The position numbers and the translations under genes were made by a program. The notes beneath the pieces were generated by a model that was given only the letters and a program-made list of their open reading frames with translations, did not search any database and had not been told where the DNA came from. From Pseudomonadales bacterium (GTDB lineage Bacteria; Pseudomonadota; Gammaproteobacteria; Pseudomonadales; Pseudohongiellaceae), in assembly GCA_024234365.1 (NCBI GenBank), contig JACKOK010000006.1, positions 1 to 64,000 of the forward strand: 64,000 nt of DNA, written 5' to 3'. This document shows, piece after piece, positions 7,217 through 16,250 of this stretch; the first letter of the stretch is position 1; every line of letters begins with the position of its first letter.

Positions 7217-9426
7217 AAGCAGTAATTGTCCTTGCCTTGCTGTTTGGCCAGGTACATCGCCGCATCGGCATGCTGCAACAGAGTCTCTTCATCGTGCGCA
7301 TCCTGGCCGAACAGGCTGATGCCGATGCTGACGGAAATATCACAGAACACTCCCTGAACCGTGACGCCGCCATGAAAGGCCTTCAGCACCTTGTCGGCGA
7401 TCGGGATCAGCTCGGCACGATCTTTGGCGGGGCTCAGCAGTATGACGAATTCATCACCTGCCAGACGTGCCACGGTATCGCCGGTGCGAAGCGGATGTTT
7501 CAGGCGCCGGGCAATTTCCTGCAACAGAACATCACCTATGTGATGGCCATGGCTGTCGTTGACCTTTTTGAAACGGTCCACGTCGATAAAGAACAGAGCG
7601 AAGGTATGTCCATCGTGCTGCTGGGCGAGCTTGCTGTTATTTTCCAGCAGTTCGTTGAATTTGGTGCGGTTAGGCAAGCCCGTGAGATTGTCGTGAGTTG
7701 CCAGGTACTGAATACGGTTCGAGATGCGGCGGCGCTCGGTGATGTCCCGGGCAATGCCCCGGTAGCCCTGGAATTTTCCATCGCATGTGAAGACCGGCTC
7801 ACCATTGATCGACAAGTGATACACGACACCTTCGTCATTGCTGAAGCTGAACTCAATGTCCTTGAAGCGCTCATGGCTTCTTAGCAGCGCCTCGAACTCT
7901 TTCCAGGTGAGGCTGGCGCAGGCAAGGCTGTCAAAGCCCCAGGGCGTGTGTCCCTTGATGGCTGCCACTGCCTGGGTGTTGCTGTCTCCCGCGATGCGTC
8001 CTTCGTAGGTTTGCAGACGGAACTGGCTGTCCATCTCCCAGAAGAAGTCGGAAGAAAGATGGGTCAGGCTGCGGAAACGCTCTTCGTTTTCGCGCAGGAT
8101 ATCCTCGGCATTTTTGCGCTGCCTTTCGTTGCTGAAATTTTCCAGCGCAAAGGAGACGTTGTCCGCCATGCTTTGCAGCAGCTTCACGATTTCCTCGTCG
8201 AATACATCCTTCTCGATGGCGTAGAACAGCAATACGGAGACGGCTTTTCCCTGACACAAAAGGGGGAAGCTGGCGGCGCTGGCGACCTGATCGTGTTCCC
8301 CCAGCTGATGCCAGTAGGAGGTGCGTGGGTCTGCAAGATAATCGTTGCTGACACAGGCGCGGGCGCCGTGATAGGCGCTGCCGATCAGCCCTTGGGCTCG
8401 CGTATCGCTCGCGTCCAGCGGAACGATGACGTTCGGCAGATTTTCCGCCTGCCTGCCGGCAGAGGCGACTGCGACCAGATTGCCGGTATTGTCCGGCGCA
8501 AATATGCAGGCCATGGCGAATTTGCCGCCCTTGAGGGCCGCATCGCATATGCTGCGATAGAGCTCCTCTTCGGATGTTGCCCGCAGGCTGGCGGCATTGG
8601 TTTCCGACAGAGAGGAATACATCTGGTGCAGTTTTTGCGTGGTTTCTTCCATGCGTTTGCGGCGTGTGATATTGCGCGTCACGGCAATGATGATCCAGTT
8701 GCCATCGATGCTGCTGGCACGGCTGTAGGTTTCCAGATAGAGCGGATTGCCCCCCGCATCCATTGACTGGTGTTCTATTCGGCTGGTGCCCCCTTCAATG
8801 ATCAGCCGGTCGTAGCGGCGCTCCAGCGCATCACGGGATTCCTGTGGTGAAGCGAGCAGAGGGCCGGCCTTGAGCAGTGCCTCACGCGTCATACCGGAGT
8901 TCTTCCAGGCAGTGGTGTTGACGTCAAGGTACTGCAGGGTCTTGCGGTCGATGAGGTAGATCATGTCGCCCGACATGTCCATGGCCGCACGGAAGCGGCG
9001 CAGGGAGTTTTCGGTTTCCATCTGTTCGGTGATTTCCCGGGCAAGGCAGTGGTAGCCCAGGAATTCCCCCTCGGGGCTATAACGCGGACGCCCGTTAATG
9101 CTGATGTAGAGCGAGGGTATGTCGCTGTCCTCGGGTAGCGGAACCTTGCAGATCAGCTCGTGAAATTCCCGTTGCAGTTTGCGATCGGTCAGGTGTTGTC
9201 GCCAGCTTTGTCCGCGTCCGCTCACCAGACAGCCGATGTCCCATAAAGTGGAACCCAGCAGCGTATGCAGGGGGTTGACGCCTTCCTGACGATCGCTGGA
9301 CAGGCGCATCTGGGTGCACTGGAACGAAGAGTCCTCCTGCCAGTAATAATCCGCGTAGAGCCGGATCAGGGACCAGAACTCATCTTCGCTGATGGGGGAG
9401 GCGGGAGTGCCTAGAACAGGTTTCAT
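7180..9426 (-). CDS. Diguanylate cyclase with PAS-PAS-GAF-PAS sensor region
   Basis: 748 residues. The predicted activity is c-di-GMP synthesis from two GTP. Order: PAS about 20-135, PAS 140-258, GAF 270-430, PAS 445-565, GGDEF domain 570-745. The active-site loop is AGDEF (656-660), an accepted active variant of GGDEF. A product-inhibition I-site RTGD (647-650) precedes it by five residues, and the metal Asp is in FFIDVDRFK. There is no EAL domain and no membrane helix, so sensing should be cytoplasmic. The start ATG overlaps the argD stop as ATGA, indicating coupled translation from the argD transcript. The stop lies inside glpE on the other strand. Confidence 0.9.
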   Translation of the reverse strand: MKPVLGTPASPISEDEFWSLIRLYADYYWQEDSSFQCTQMRLSSDRQEGVNPLHTLLGSTLWDIGCLVSGRGQSWRQHLTDRKLQREFHELICKVPLPEDSDIPSLYISINGRPRYSPEGEFLGYHCLAREITEQMETENSLRRFRAAMDMSGDMIYLIDRKTLQYLDVNTTAWKNSGMTREALLKAGPLLASPQESRDALERRYDRLIIEGGTSRIEHQSMDAGGNPLYLETYSRASSIDGNWIIIAVTRNITRRKRMEETTQKLHQMYSSLSETNAASLRATSEEELYRSICDAALKGGKFAMACIFAPDNTGNLVAVASAGRQAENLPNVIVPLDASDTRAQGLIGSAYHGARACVSNDYLADPRTSYWHQLGEHDQVASAASFPLLCQGKAVSVLLFYAIEKDVFDEEIVKLLQSMADNVSFALENFSNERQRKNAEDILRENEERFRSLTHLSSDFFWEMDSQFRLQTYEGRIAGDSNTQAVAAIKGHTPWGFDSLACASLTWKEFEALLRSHERFKDIEFSFSNDEGVVYHLSINGEPVFTCDGKFQGYRGIARDITERRRISNRIQYLATHDNLTGLPNRTKFNELLENNSKLAQQHDGHTFALFFIDVDRFKKVNDSHGHHIGDVLLQEIARRLKHPLRTGDTVARLAGDEFVILLSPAKDRAELIPIADKVLKAFHGGVTVQGVFCDISVSIGISLFGQDAHDEETLLQHADAAMYLAKQQGKDNYCFYDEALVSAQAS

Positions 9427-10610
9427 GAACTTGTTGCGTTGTCCGTCAGTTGGGCACAGGCGGATTCCAGAATGCCAACAGCCTCGTCGATTTCGTCGCG
9501 GCTGAGATTGAGCGGCGGCAGCAAACGAATGGAATTGCCACCCGCCTTCACGGCCAGCAGACGTTTTTGCTGCAGCACACGAATAAGTTCTGCATTGCTG
9601 ATGACACATTTCAGCCCGATCATATAGCCCATGCCGGTGACTTCCGACAGGATGGCCGGGAAGCGGGTAATCAGCTCATGAAGACCCGCGCGCAGATAGG
9701 CCGCGTTTTCCATTGCCGAGCGCAGGAAGCCTTCGGCAGTGATGACATCCAGTACGGCATTGCCGACAGCCGTGGCGAGCGGGTTGCCGCCGAAGGTGCT
9801 GCCATGGGTGCCGGCGACCATGGGCGCGGCGACCTTTTCCGTGGCCAGGCATGCCCCGATGGGGAAACCACCGCCGAGCCCCTTGGCCGAGGCCAGCAGG
9901 TCGGGGACAATGCCGGAAGCCTGATAGGCATACAGATAGCCGGAGCGACCAACGCCGGACTGTACTTCGTCGAACATCAGCAGAATGCCCATTTCGTCGC
10001 ACAGCTCGCGCACCTGTAACAGATAGTCGAAGGGCGTGAGGCGGATACCGCCTTCACCCTGAATGGGCTCCAGTATCACACCGGCTGTCTTGTCGGTAAT
10101 GGCGGCACGCAGGGCGTGAATATCCCCGAACGGGACCTGATCGAAGCCGTTGTCACCCACCAGAAAGCCTTCCATATGGGCCGGGTTGGCGGAGGCGGCA
10201 ATCGGTGCCAGGGTGCGGCCGTGGAAAGACTGGGTCAGGGCGATGATGCGCACCCGCTCCTTGTCGCCGCGGCTGTAATGGTAGCGACGCATGATCTTGA
10301 AACCGGCTTCCACCGCTTCGGTACCGGAATTACTGAAAAACACCTTGTCGGCAAAGGTCAGCTCGACCAGACGTTTGGCCAGTCTTTCCGTCTGCGGAAT
10401 GCGGAACAGATTGGAGCTGTGCCAGATGCGGGTGGACTGCTCCTGCAGGGCCGCGACCAGATGTGGATGGCAGTGCCCGAGGCAGTTCACGGCAATCCCC
10501 ATGGTGAGGTCGAGATAGCGCTCGCCCGTGGGGGTATACAGATAGCAACCCTCGCCGCGTTCAAACGCCAGTTCAGGGTTACCGTAATTGCTCATCAGGG
10601 CGGAATTCAT
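9423..10610 (-). CDS. argD: Acetylornithine aminotransferase ArgD
   Basis: 395-residue class III PLP aminotransferase. It converts N-acetylglutamate semialdehyde to N2-acetylornithine in arginine synthesis and may also act on succinyl-diaminopimelate precursors. The PLP lysine is K243 in SAKGLGGGFPIG. The cofactor Asp is in FDEVQSGVG (213-221) and the phosphate-binding SNSGTEAVE is at 93-101. A strong AAGGAAG site precedes the ATG. The downstream overlapping gene is a diguanylate cyclase, an unusual partner. Related ornithine-family transaminases are hard to separate by sequence alone. Confidence 0.88.
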   Translation of the reverse strand: MNSALMSNYGNPELAFERGEGCYLYTPTGERYLDLTMGIAVNCLGHCHPHLVAALQEQSTRIWHSSNLFRIPQTERLAKRLVELTFADKVFFSNSGTEAVEAGFKIMRRYHYSRGDKERVRIIALTQSFHGRTLAPIAASANPAHMEGFLVGDNGFDQVPFGDIHALRAAITDKTAGVILEPIQGEGGIRLTPFDYLLQVRELCDEMGILLMFDEVQSGVGRSGYLYAYQASGIVPDLLASAKGLGGGFPIGACLATEKVAAPMVAGTHGSTFGGNPLATAVGNAVLDVITAEGFLRSAMENAAYLRAGLHELITRFPAILSEVTGMGYMIGLKCVISNAELIRVLQQKRLLAVKAGGNSIRLLPPLNLSRDEIDEAVGILESACAQLTDNATSS

Positions 10611-10811
10611 GACACTTCCTTACAGGTTTCTGTCTCGATTATTGTGGGGTTTGTATGCCCGGGCCGGGGGCAGGGATTCCGCTGGCGGTAACAGCGCGTA
10701 TACTGCCTGCAGTGCACGCCACAGGGGAATGCGGCAGGCCTTCCAGGCCCAAAATCAAACGGCGATGATGCCTGATTGACATCACGCATTCAAGCACGCC
10801 GGCCCGTCTTA

Positions 10812-10839
10812 TTTGTGGGTTTTGAGGTGTTTGTATATA
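10812..10839 (+). promoter_or_regulatory. Possible sigma-70 promoter of msrA
   Basis: TTTGTG (10812-10817) and TATATA (10834-10839) are 16 bases apart, and the msrA start lies 27 bases further on. The -35 is a poor match and the call rests mainly on the -10 and its position in the argD/msrA divergent gap. Confidence 0.3.
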
Positions 10840-10865
10840 AAGTGAACAACGAGGCGAAAAACGAG

Positions 10866-11519
10866 ATGATTCTGGTGAAACCGATGACACTGCCAAGCCG
10901 GGAAACAGCGCTACCGGGCAGGGATACCCCAATGGCTGTATCCGGGCAACACTATGTTAATGGGCACCCCCTGCAGGGGCAGATGCCACCCGGACTACAC
11001 CGGGCCCTGTTTGCCATGGGATGTTTCTGGGGGGCGGAGCGGCTGTTCTGGCGGCTGGAGGGGGTTTACAGCACGTCGGTGGGCTATGCGGGCGGCTTTA
11101 CCCCGAATCCCAGCTATGAGGAAGTGTGCAGCGGATATACCGGGCACACCGAAGTGGTTCAGGTGTTTTTTGACCCACAGCGGATTTCCTATGCCCGCTT
11201 GCTGGCTGTGTTCTGGGAATCCCATGATCCGACCCAGGGCATGCGTCAGGGCAATGATCGCGGCACGCAGTACCGCTCTGCGATTTATGCCACGAGCGAG
11301 GATCAGTTGCAGGCCGCAGTGCGTAGTGCCCAGGGTTTTCAGGCGCAGTTAACGGTGGCGGGGCATGGGATAATTACTACGGAAATCAAAGCATTGGATG
11401 TTTTTTATTACGCAGAGGATTACCATCAGCAATACCTCGCCAAGAACCCCAACGGTTACTGCGGTATCGGCGGGCTGGGGCTGCACTGCGGGCCACAGGA
11501 GTCTGGGGCACAGGCGTAA
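10866..11519 (+). CDS. msrA: Peptide methionine (S)-S-oxide reductase MsrA
   Basis: 217 residues. It reduces the S form of methionine sulfoxide in proteins, using thioredoxin. The catalytic motif is GCFWG with Cys53; conserved [22 protein letters not shown] near the end carries the resolving-cysteine region. It has the longer N-terminus seen in E. coli MsrA (LPGRDTPM, then an HYVNGH block). The ATG at 10866 has GAGG upstream; the open frame back to 10776 lacks family similarity. It is divergent from argD and faces a patatin gene, with the stops 3 bp apart. Confidence 0.94.
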   Translation: MILVKPMTLPSRETALPGRDTPMAVSGQHYVNGHPLQGQMPPGLHRALFAMGCFWGAERLFWRLEGVYSTSVGYAGGFTPNPSYEEVCSGYTGHTEVVQVFFDPQRISYARLLAVFWESHDPTQGMRQGNDRGTQYRSAIYATSEDQLQAAVRSAQGFQAQLTVAGHGIITTEIKALDVFYYAEDYHQQYLAKNPNGYCGIGGLGLHCGPQESGAQA

Positions 11520-11522
11520 TAC

Positions 11523-12656
11523 TCAGTCCTCACGGAAGAAGGCCAGAATCTCCTGCTCCTTCTCCATGGCATCGTTATAACCCAGCTCAATCAGGCGGCT
11601 GGTATAGCATTTTTCGAACATCAGCAGGCTGAGCACCGTGCTGGAGCCGGCATCGCGCACGAACAGTTTGAGTGCGCGTGGCAGGCTGTCGAAATAGTCC
11701 GAGGCGATGTCGTTGAGGTTTTCGCTGGGAGTGATGTCCAGCAGGTCGATGTTGCGCAGATGCAAAACCCGCTCTTTTGCAGCAAGCTCTGGCGGAATCA
11801 GCGGCACCATCCTGTTGTAGCGCCGCAGAATCTCGATGTCATTCGTCATGGTGTCGACAAAGGCGCTGTTGAGGATATGCGCCAGAATCTGCGTGAGTGA
11901 GGGATGCGTGGGTTCGAAGCCTTTCTCCGGACGCCGTGATTTGCTGCTGACACCAATGGCCAGAATGCGGTCGGCACCGAGTTGGATGGCCGGGCTGAGC
12001 GGGGCGAGCTGCCGTATGGCACCATCGCCGAAATACTCGCGGTTGATGCGCACGGCGGGGAACAGGGTGGGAATCGCGGTGGAGGCCATCAGGTGTTTGA
12101 TGGTCAGTTGGGTGCGAATCCCGATGCGGTGGGGGTGTTCCCAGTTCTTCAGGCCGGCCACGCCCTGATAGAAGGAGACGGATTCCCCGCTGCTGTAACC
12201 GGATGCCGTCACGGCGAGCGCCTGGATGAAACCGCGCTCGATATTGCGTGTCACCCGGTCGAACTTGATGACCTTCTCCAGCAGGGCCTCCAGGGGGGCA
12301 TTATCCAGCAAAGAAGTGGGAGTGTTGCGGCGGCGGTTGCTGAGGAAGGAGAACACCCAGTTCGAGGCATTGCTGATCAGCCCGCTGGAATCCAGGCGAT
12401 AGACCTGTTCGCTGCTGATGTTCTTCCACACATATTCGAGCGCTCTTACTCCGGTGCGCAGACGCTGGGCACTGCTGGCAACGGCGGCGGCATTCAGTGA
12501 ACCGGCAGAGGCTCCGGTGATGATCTGGAAAGGGTTGGGTGACTGGTGTGGCAGCAGATTGGCGATCGCGCGCAGCACCCCTACCTGGTAGGCCCCACGG
12601 GCGCCACCTCCGGAGAGCACCAGTGCTTTTTTTGCTGGGGGCTGTGAGTCCTGCAT
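11523..12656 (-). CDS. Patatin-like phospholipase
   Basis: 377-residue patatin-family lipid acyl hydrolase with a Ser-Asp dyad. The oxyanion motif GGGARG is at 16-21, the nucleophile is Ser50 in GASAG (48-52) and the catalytic Asp211 lies in GDGAIRQ. There is no signal peptide or beta-barrel region, so it looks cytosolic or peripheral on the inner membrane, unlike secreted ExoU or PlpD types. The ATG at 12656 has CAGGGA upstream; the open frame reaching 13685 is antisense to the 5'-nucleotidase and is rejected. Substrate unknown, probably phospholipids. Confidence 0.88.
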   Translation of the reverse strand: MQDSQPPAKKALVLSGGGARGAYQVGVLRAIANLLPHQSPNPFQIITGASAGSLNAAAVASSAQRLRTGVRALEYVWKNISSEQVYRLDSSGLISNASNWVFSFLSNRRRNTPTSLLDNAPLEALLEKVIKFDRVTRNIERGFIQALAVTASGYSSGESVSFYQGVAGLKNWEHPHRIGIRTQLTIKHLMASTAIPTLFPAVRINREYFGDGAIRQLAPLSPAIQLGADRILAIGVSSKSRRPEKGFEPTHPSLTQILAHILNSAFVDTMTNDIEILRRYNRMVPLIPPELAAKERVLHLRNIDLLDITPSENLNDIASDYFDSLPRALKLFVRDAGSSTVLSLLMFEKCYTSRLIELGYNDAMEKEQEILAFFRED

Positions 12657-12818
12657 GCCAACGTCCCTGAGAGAGTCCTGTGTTGTAACCGGCGCTGATT
12701 CTAGCCTTCCTGACGGGGGCAGTCCAAGCTGCCATGCGTCTTTGTCTGCGACGAGGGTGGCAACAGTGATGGCGCTTTGCTCTATACTGGGCGCATTGTG
12801 AACCGTCAAGGATGTCTT

Positions 12819-13745
12819 ATGACAGCACGCCCGCAAAAACTGGTCATTGCCATCTCGTCCCGCGCCCTGTTTGACCTGCGCGAGAGCCACAAGGTGTTCG
12901 AGGAGGAGGGGCTGGAGGCCTACCAGCGCTATCAGATCAGCCATGAGGAGGAGCCCCTGCCGCCTGGGGATGCCTTTGCCCTGGTCAACAAACTGCTGAA
13001 TATCAACCGTCTGCTCAAGGCCGAGCGCGTCGAGGTAATCCTGCTGTCGCGCAACAGCGCGGACACCGGGCTGCGGGTGTTCAATTCCATCAGTCATTAT
13101 GGCCTGGACATCAGCCGGGCAGCCTTTTGCGGAGGCGACAGCCCCTATCGCTATATCCGTGCCTTCAACTCTCATCTGTTTCTCTCCACCGATGGCAGTG
13201 ATGTACGCCATGCGCTGGAGTCCGGCATCGCCGCTGCGACCATCCTGCCTTCTCAGGTGCAACCGCGCAGTGAGGATCAGTTGAAATTCGCCTTCGATGG
13301 CGATGCGGTGTTGTTCTCGGATGAGGCGGAAAAGATCTACAAGGCCAGTGGCCTGGAGGCTTTTACAGCCAGTGAGCGTCAGGCTGCCAACCAGCCTTTG
13401 TCCGGTGGGCCCTTCAAGCCCTTTCTGGCGGCTCTGCAGCAGTTGCAGATGGAGTTTGCCCCGGGCGAATCCCCCATTCGCACCTGTCTGGTCACGGCCC
13501 GTTCGGCCCCCACGCACGAACGGGTGGTCAAGACCCTGCGCGCCTGGAACATTCGTATTGATGAATCCCTGTTCCTTGGCGGCATGGAGAAGGGGCCCTT
13601 CCTGCAGGCCTACGATGCCGATGTCTTCTTTGATGATCAGGAGGCGCATTGTGATTCCGCCCGCAATCATGTCGCCACCGGTCACGTGCCCAGCGGGGTT
13701 GCCAATGATCCATCGTCGGCAGTGACAGCGGGCAATGCCTCATGA
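12819..13745 (+). CDS. Cytosolic 5'-nucleotidase (NT5C1-like)
   Basis: 308 residues, matching the bacterial family related to animal cytosolic 5'-nucleotidase I (5-nucleotidase domain PF06189 type). Seen: LVIAISSRALFDLRESH at the N-terminus, ILLSRNSADTGLRVFNSI, FCGGDSPYRYIRAFNSHLFLS, FDGDAVLFSDEAE and VFFDDQEAHCDSA, the acidic HAD-like motifs. It should dephosphorylate nucleoside monophosphates. The ATG at 12819 follows AAGGATG, and a TATACT lies at 12783-12788. The stop overlaps the cysB start (ATGA), so the two are probably translated together. Confidence 0.85.
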   Translation: MTARPQKLVIAISSRALFDLRESHKVFEEEGLEAYQRYQISHEEEPLPPGDAFALVNKLLNINRLLKAERVEVILLSRNSADTGLRVFNSISHYGLDISRAAFCGGDSPYRYIRAFNSHLFLSTDGSDVRHALESGIAAATILPSQVQPRSEDQLKFAFDGDAVLFSDEAEKIYKASGLEAFTASERQAANQPLSGGPFKPFLAALQQLQMEFAPGESPIRTCLVTARSAPTHERVVKTLRAWNIRIDESLFLGGMEKGPFLQAYDADVFFDDQEAHCDSARNHVATGHVPSGVANDPSSAVTAGNAS

Positions 13746-14716
13746 AGCTGCAACAGTTACGTTATATCCGGGAGGTGGCCCGCCGGGGCATGAACGTGTC
13801 TGCCGCCGCACAGAGCCTGTATACCTCGCAGCCGGGGGTGAGCAAACAGATCCTGCAACTGGAGGAGGAGCTGGGCGTGCAGATCTTTCTGCGCAGCGGC
13901 AAGCATCTGACGGGTCTGACTCCGGCAGGGGAACAGATACTGGCGGCGGCGGGAGATGTGCTGCTGCGCGTGGACAATATCCGCCAGATCGCCCAAGAGT
14001 TCGCCAGCGAGGATGCCGGCAGCCTGTCCATTGCCACCACCCACACCCAGTCGCGCTATGTTCTGCCTGCCGTCATCAGCCGCTTTGTTGAACGCTATCC
14101 ACGGGTTTCGCTGCACATGCATCAGGGCACCCCGTTGCAGATTGCAGAGATGACCGCGCGCGGTGATGCGGATTTTGCGATTGCCACCGAGGCCATGGAG
14201 CGTGTGGATGACCTTGTCATGATGCCCTGTTATCGCTGGAACCGCGTGCTGCTGCTGCCGGCGGGGCACCCGCTGCTGGCCTTGCCCAGGCTGGGCCTGG
14301 CAGACATGGCGGCCTATCCCATCGTCACCTATGTGTCCGGCTTTACGGGGCGCAGCAAACTGGATGAGGCCTTCCGCTCGCAGAACCTGACGCCACGGGT
14401 GGTGGTGACGGCGGCGGATGCCGATGTGATCAAGACCTATGTCCGCCTGGGGGTAGGCATCGGCATTGTGGCCAGCATGGCCTGGGAGGAAGAAAGTGAC
14501 CGCGATCTGGTGGCCGTGGATGTCAGCCATCTGTTTGAGTACAGCACTACCCGCATCGGTGTCCGGCGCGGGGCCTATCTGCGGCGCTATATGCGGGATT
14601 TTGCCACGATGTTTGCACCACTTCTGACGGACGAGCGCATCGGGCGCGCGCTGGCCTGTTCCAGCCAGGCGGAGGTCGATCAGCTCTTCGCAGCAGAGTC
14701 CATTCCCGTGCTGTAA
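13742..14716 (+). CDS. cysB: LysR-family transcriptional regulator CysB
   Basis: 324 residues, the same length as E. coli CysB. The N-terminal winged helix-turn-helix (MKLQQLRYIREVARRGMNVS, then AAQSLYTSQPGVSKQI) is followed by a co-inducer domain with ATTHTQSRYVLP and TADADVIKTYVRLGVGIG. CysB activates sulfate assimilation genes in response to O-acetylserine or N-acetylserine. It is translationally coupled to the upstream 5'-nucleotidase. Its stop at 14714-14716 directly abuts the stop of cysH on the opposite strand, which is a likely target operon. Confidence 0.95.
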   Translation: MKLQQLRYIREVARRGMNVSAAAQSLYTSQPGVSKQILQLEEELGVQIFLRSGKHLTGLTPAGEQILAAAGDVLLRVDNIRQIAQEFASEDAGSLSIATTHTQSRYVLPAVISRFVERYPRVSLHMHQGTPLQIAEMTARGDADFAIATEAMERVDDLVMMPCYRWNRVLLLPAGHPLLALPRLGLADMAAYPIVTYVSGFTGRSKLDEAFRSQNLTPRVVVTAADADVIKTYVRLGVGIGIVASMAWEEESDRDLVAVDVSHLFEYSTTRIGVRRGAYLRRYMRDFATMFAPLLTDERIGRALACSSQAEVDQLFAAESIPVL

Positions 14717-15448
14717 TCAGCGGTCGGTGGCAATCACATGGGCCTTGTGCAGGCCGCATTCCTTGGCGGTTGCCTCTTCCCACCACCAGCGCCCTTCGCG
14801 TTCGTGCTGATTGGGACCAACCGGGCGTGTGCAGGGTTCGCAGCCGATGCTGATATAGCCCTGGTCGTGCAGGGGGTTATAGGGCACGTCGAACATGCGG
14901 ATGTATTCCCAGACCTGGCGTGAACTCCAGTTGGCGAAGGGATTGAACTTGAGCAGAGGCTTGTCTTCGCTGGAGAATGCCTTGTCCACCTGTGCAACGG
15001 GGACATTGGCACGAGTCGGGCTCTGATCCTTGCGCTGCCCGGTAATCCAGGCATCCAGCCCCTGCAGATGGCGGCGCAGCGGAGCGATTTTGCGGATGCC
15101 ACAGCACTCCTCATGACCCTCCTCATAGAAACTGAACAATCCCTTTTTCTGCGTGAAGGCTGCCAGCGCCTCGCCATCGGGGCTCAGGAACTCGATGTCG
15201 ATGCCGTATTGCTTGCGTACCTGCTCCAGGAAGCGCAGGGTCTCCGGGTGCAGGCGTCCGGTGTCCAGGCTAAAGACCTTGATGTCCTTTTTCAGCTTCC
15301 AGGCCATGACCACCAGGGCCACATCTTCGGCACCACTGAAGGAAATGGCGATGTTGGGAATGTCGTCCAGAATGCGGCGGAGAATCGCTTTCGGCTCCTG
15401 ATTCTGAAACTCGCGGTCGAGTGCTTCGATGTCCTGTGCTGTAATCAT
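14717..15448 (-). CDS. cysH: Assimilatory APS reductase (CysH, [4Fe-4S] type)
   Basis: 243 residues. The protein keeps the cluster-binding cysteines Cys115-Cys116 (ECCGIRK) and Cys203-Cys206 (GCEPC), which mark adenylyl-sulfate reductases rather than the cluster-free PAPS enzymes of enterobacteria. The C-terminal ECGLH supplies the catalytic Cys231. It reduces APS to sulfite with thioredoxin. The start is ATG at 15448 ([14 protein letters not shown]); an upstream open stretch to 15508 is not supported. It shares a divergent promoter region with thrH and should be under CysB control. Confidence 0.93.
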   Translation of the reverse strand: MITAQDIEALDREFQNQEPKAILRRILDDIPNIAISFSGAEDVALVVMAWKLKKDIKVFSLDTGRLHPETLRFLEQVRKQYGIDIEFLSPDGEALAAFTQKKGLFSFYEEGHEECCGIRKIAPLRRHLQGLDAWITGQRKDQSPTRANVPVAQVDKAFSSEDKPLLKFNPFANWSSRQVWEYIRMFDVPYNPLHDQGYISIGCEPCTRPVGPNQHEREGRWWWEEATAKECGLHKAHVIATDR

Positions 15449-15613
15449 GATGTCCTTGTTAAAACGCTCGCGAGGCCATGTGCTGGCCCGGGAATGGATG
15501 CGTGGCATTCTCTATGATTTGGCGAGACGGGTAAACCCGCCGTGCCTTGCAAGCCCTGGGGGAAGTGGGTAAATTGACGCGTTTTAATTCGCCTGCGGGC
15601 CGGGGAGTATTGC

Positions 15614-16231
15614 GTGGAAGTCGTCTGTCTTGATCTTGAAGGGGTATTGGTGCCGGAAATCTGGATCGGTTTTGCCGAACGGACGGGAATCGACGAGCTG
15701 CGGGCCACCACCCGTGACATCCCCGATTACGATGTGCTGATGAAGCAACGTCTGCGCATTCTGGACGAACACAAGCTGGGTTTACCGGATATTCAGGAAG
15801 TGATTGCCGGCATGAGCCCCATGCCCGGCGCGCGTGAATTCATCGACTGGCTGCGTGAACGCTTCCAGGTGGTGATTCTGTCTGACACCTTCTACGAATT
15901 CTCCCAGCCGCTGATGCGTCAGCTGGGCTTCCCGACGCTGTTCTGCCATCGCCTGATCACGGATGAAAACGGCAAGGTGGTGGACTATAAGCTGCGTCAG
16001 AAAGATCCCAAGCGTCAGTGCGTGAAGGCCTTCCACGACCTCAACTACCGGGTGCTGGCGGCAGGGGATTCCTACAATGACACCAGCATGCTCTCCGAAG
16101 CGGATGTCGGCGTGCTGTTCCGTGCCCCGGCTAATGTGATTGCGGAATTCCCGCAGTTTGCCTCGGTCACCGAGTACAAGGACCTGCAGCGCGAGTTTGC
16201 CAAGGGCAGTCCACGCGCAATCCCCGAGTAA
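15614..16231 (+). CDS. thrH: Phosphoserine phosphatase / homoserine kinase-type ThrH
   Basis: 205-residue HAD phosphatase close to Pseudomonas aeruginosa ThrH, which dephosphorylates phosphoserine and can pass the phosphate to homoserine. The nucleophile motif is DLEGVLV with Asp7 and Glu9. ATTRDIPDYDVLMKQRL, VILSDTFYEFSQPLMRQLGF and AAGDSYNDTSML are near-identical family blocks. The start is GTG at 15614, with GGGGAG seven bases upstream. The cysB-cysH-thrH grouping is typical of pseudomonads. Confidence 0.95.
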   Translation: MEVVCLDLEGVLVPEIWIGFAERTGIDELRATTRDIPDYDVLMKQRLRILDEHKLGLPDIQEVIAGMSPMPGAREFIDWLRERFQVVILSDTFYEFSQPLMRQLGFPTLFCHRLITDENGKVVDYKLRQKDPKRQCVKAFHDLNYRVLAAGDSYNDTSMLSEADVGVLFRAPANVIAEFPQFASVTEYKDLQREFAKGSPRAIPE

Positions 16232-16250
16232 AATTCACTTTAAATAAATA

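Noticed and set aside
7180..9426. EAL phosphodiesterase domain in the cyclase
   Set aside because: The protein ends just after the GGDEF domain; no EAL motif exists.
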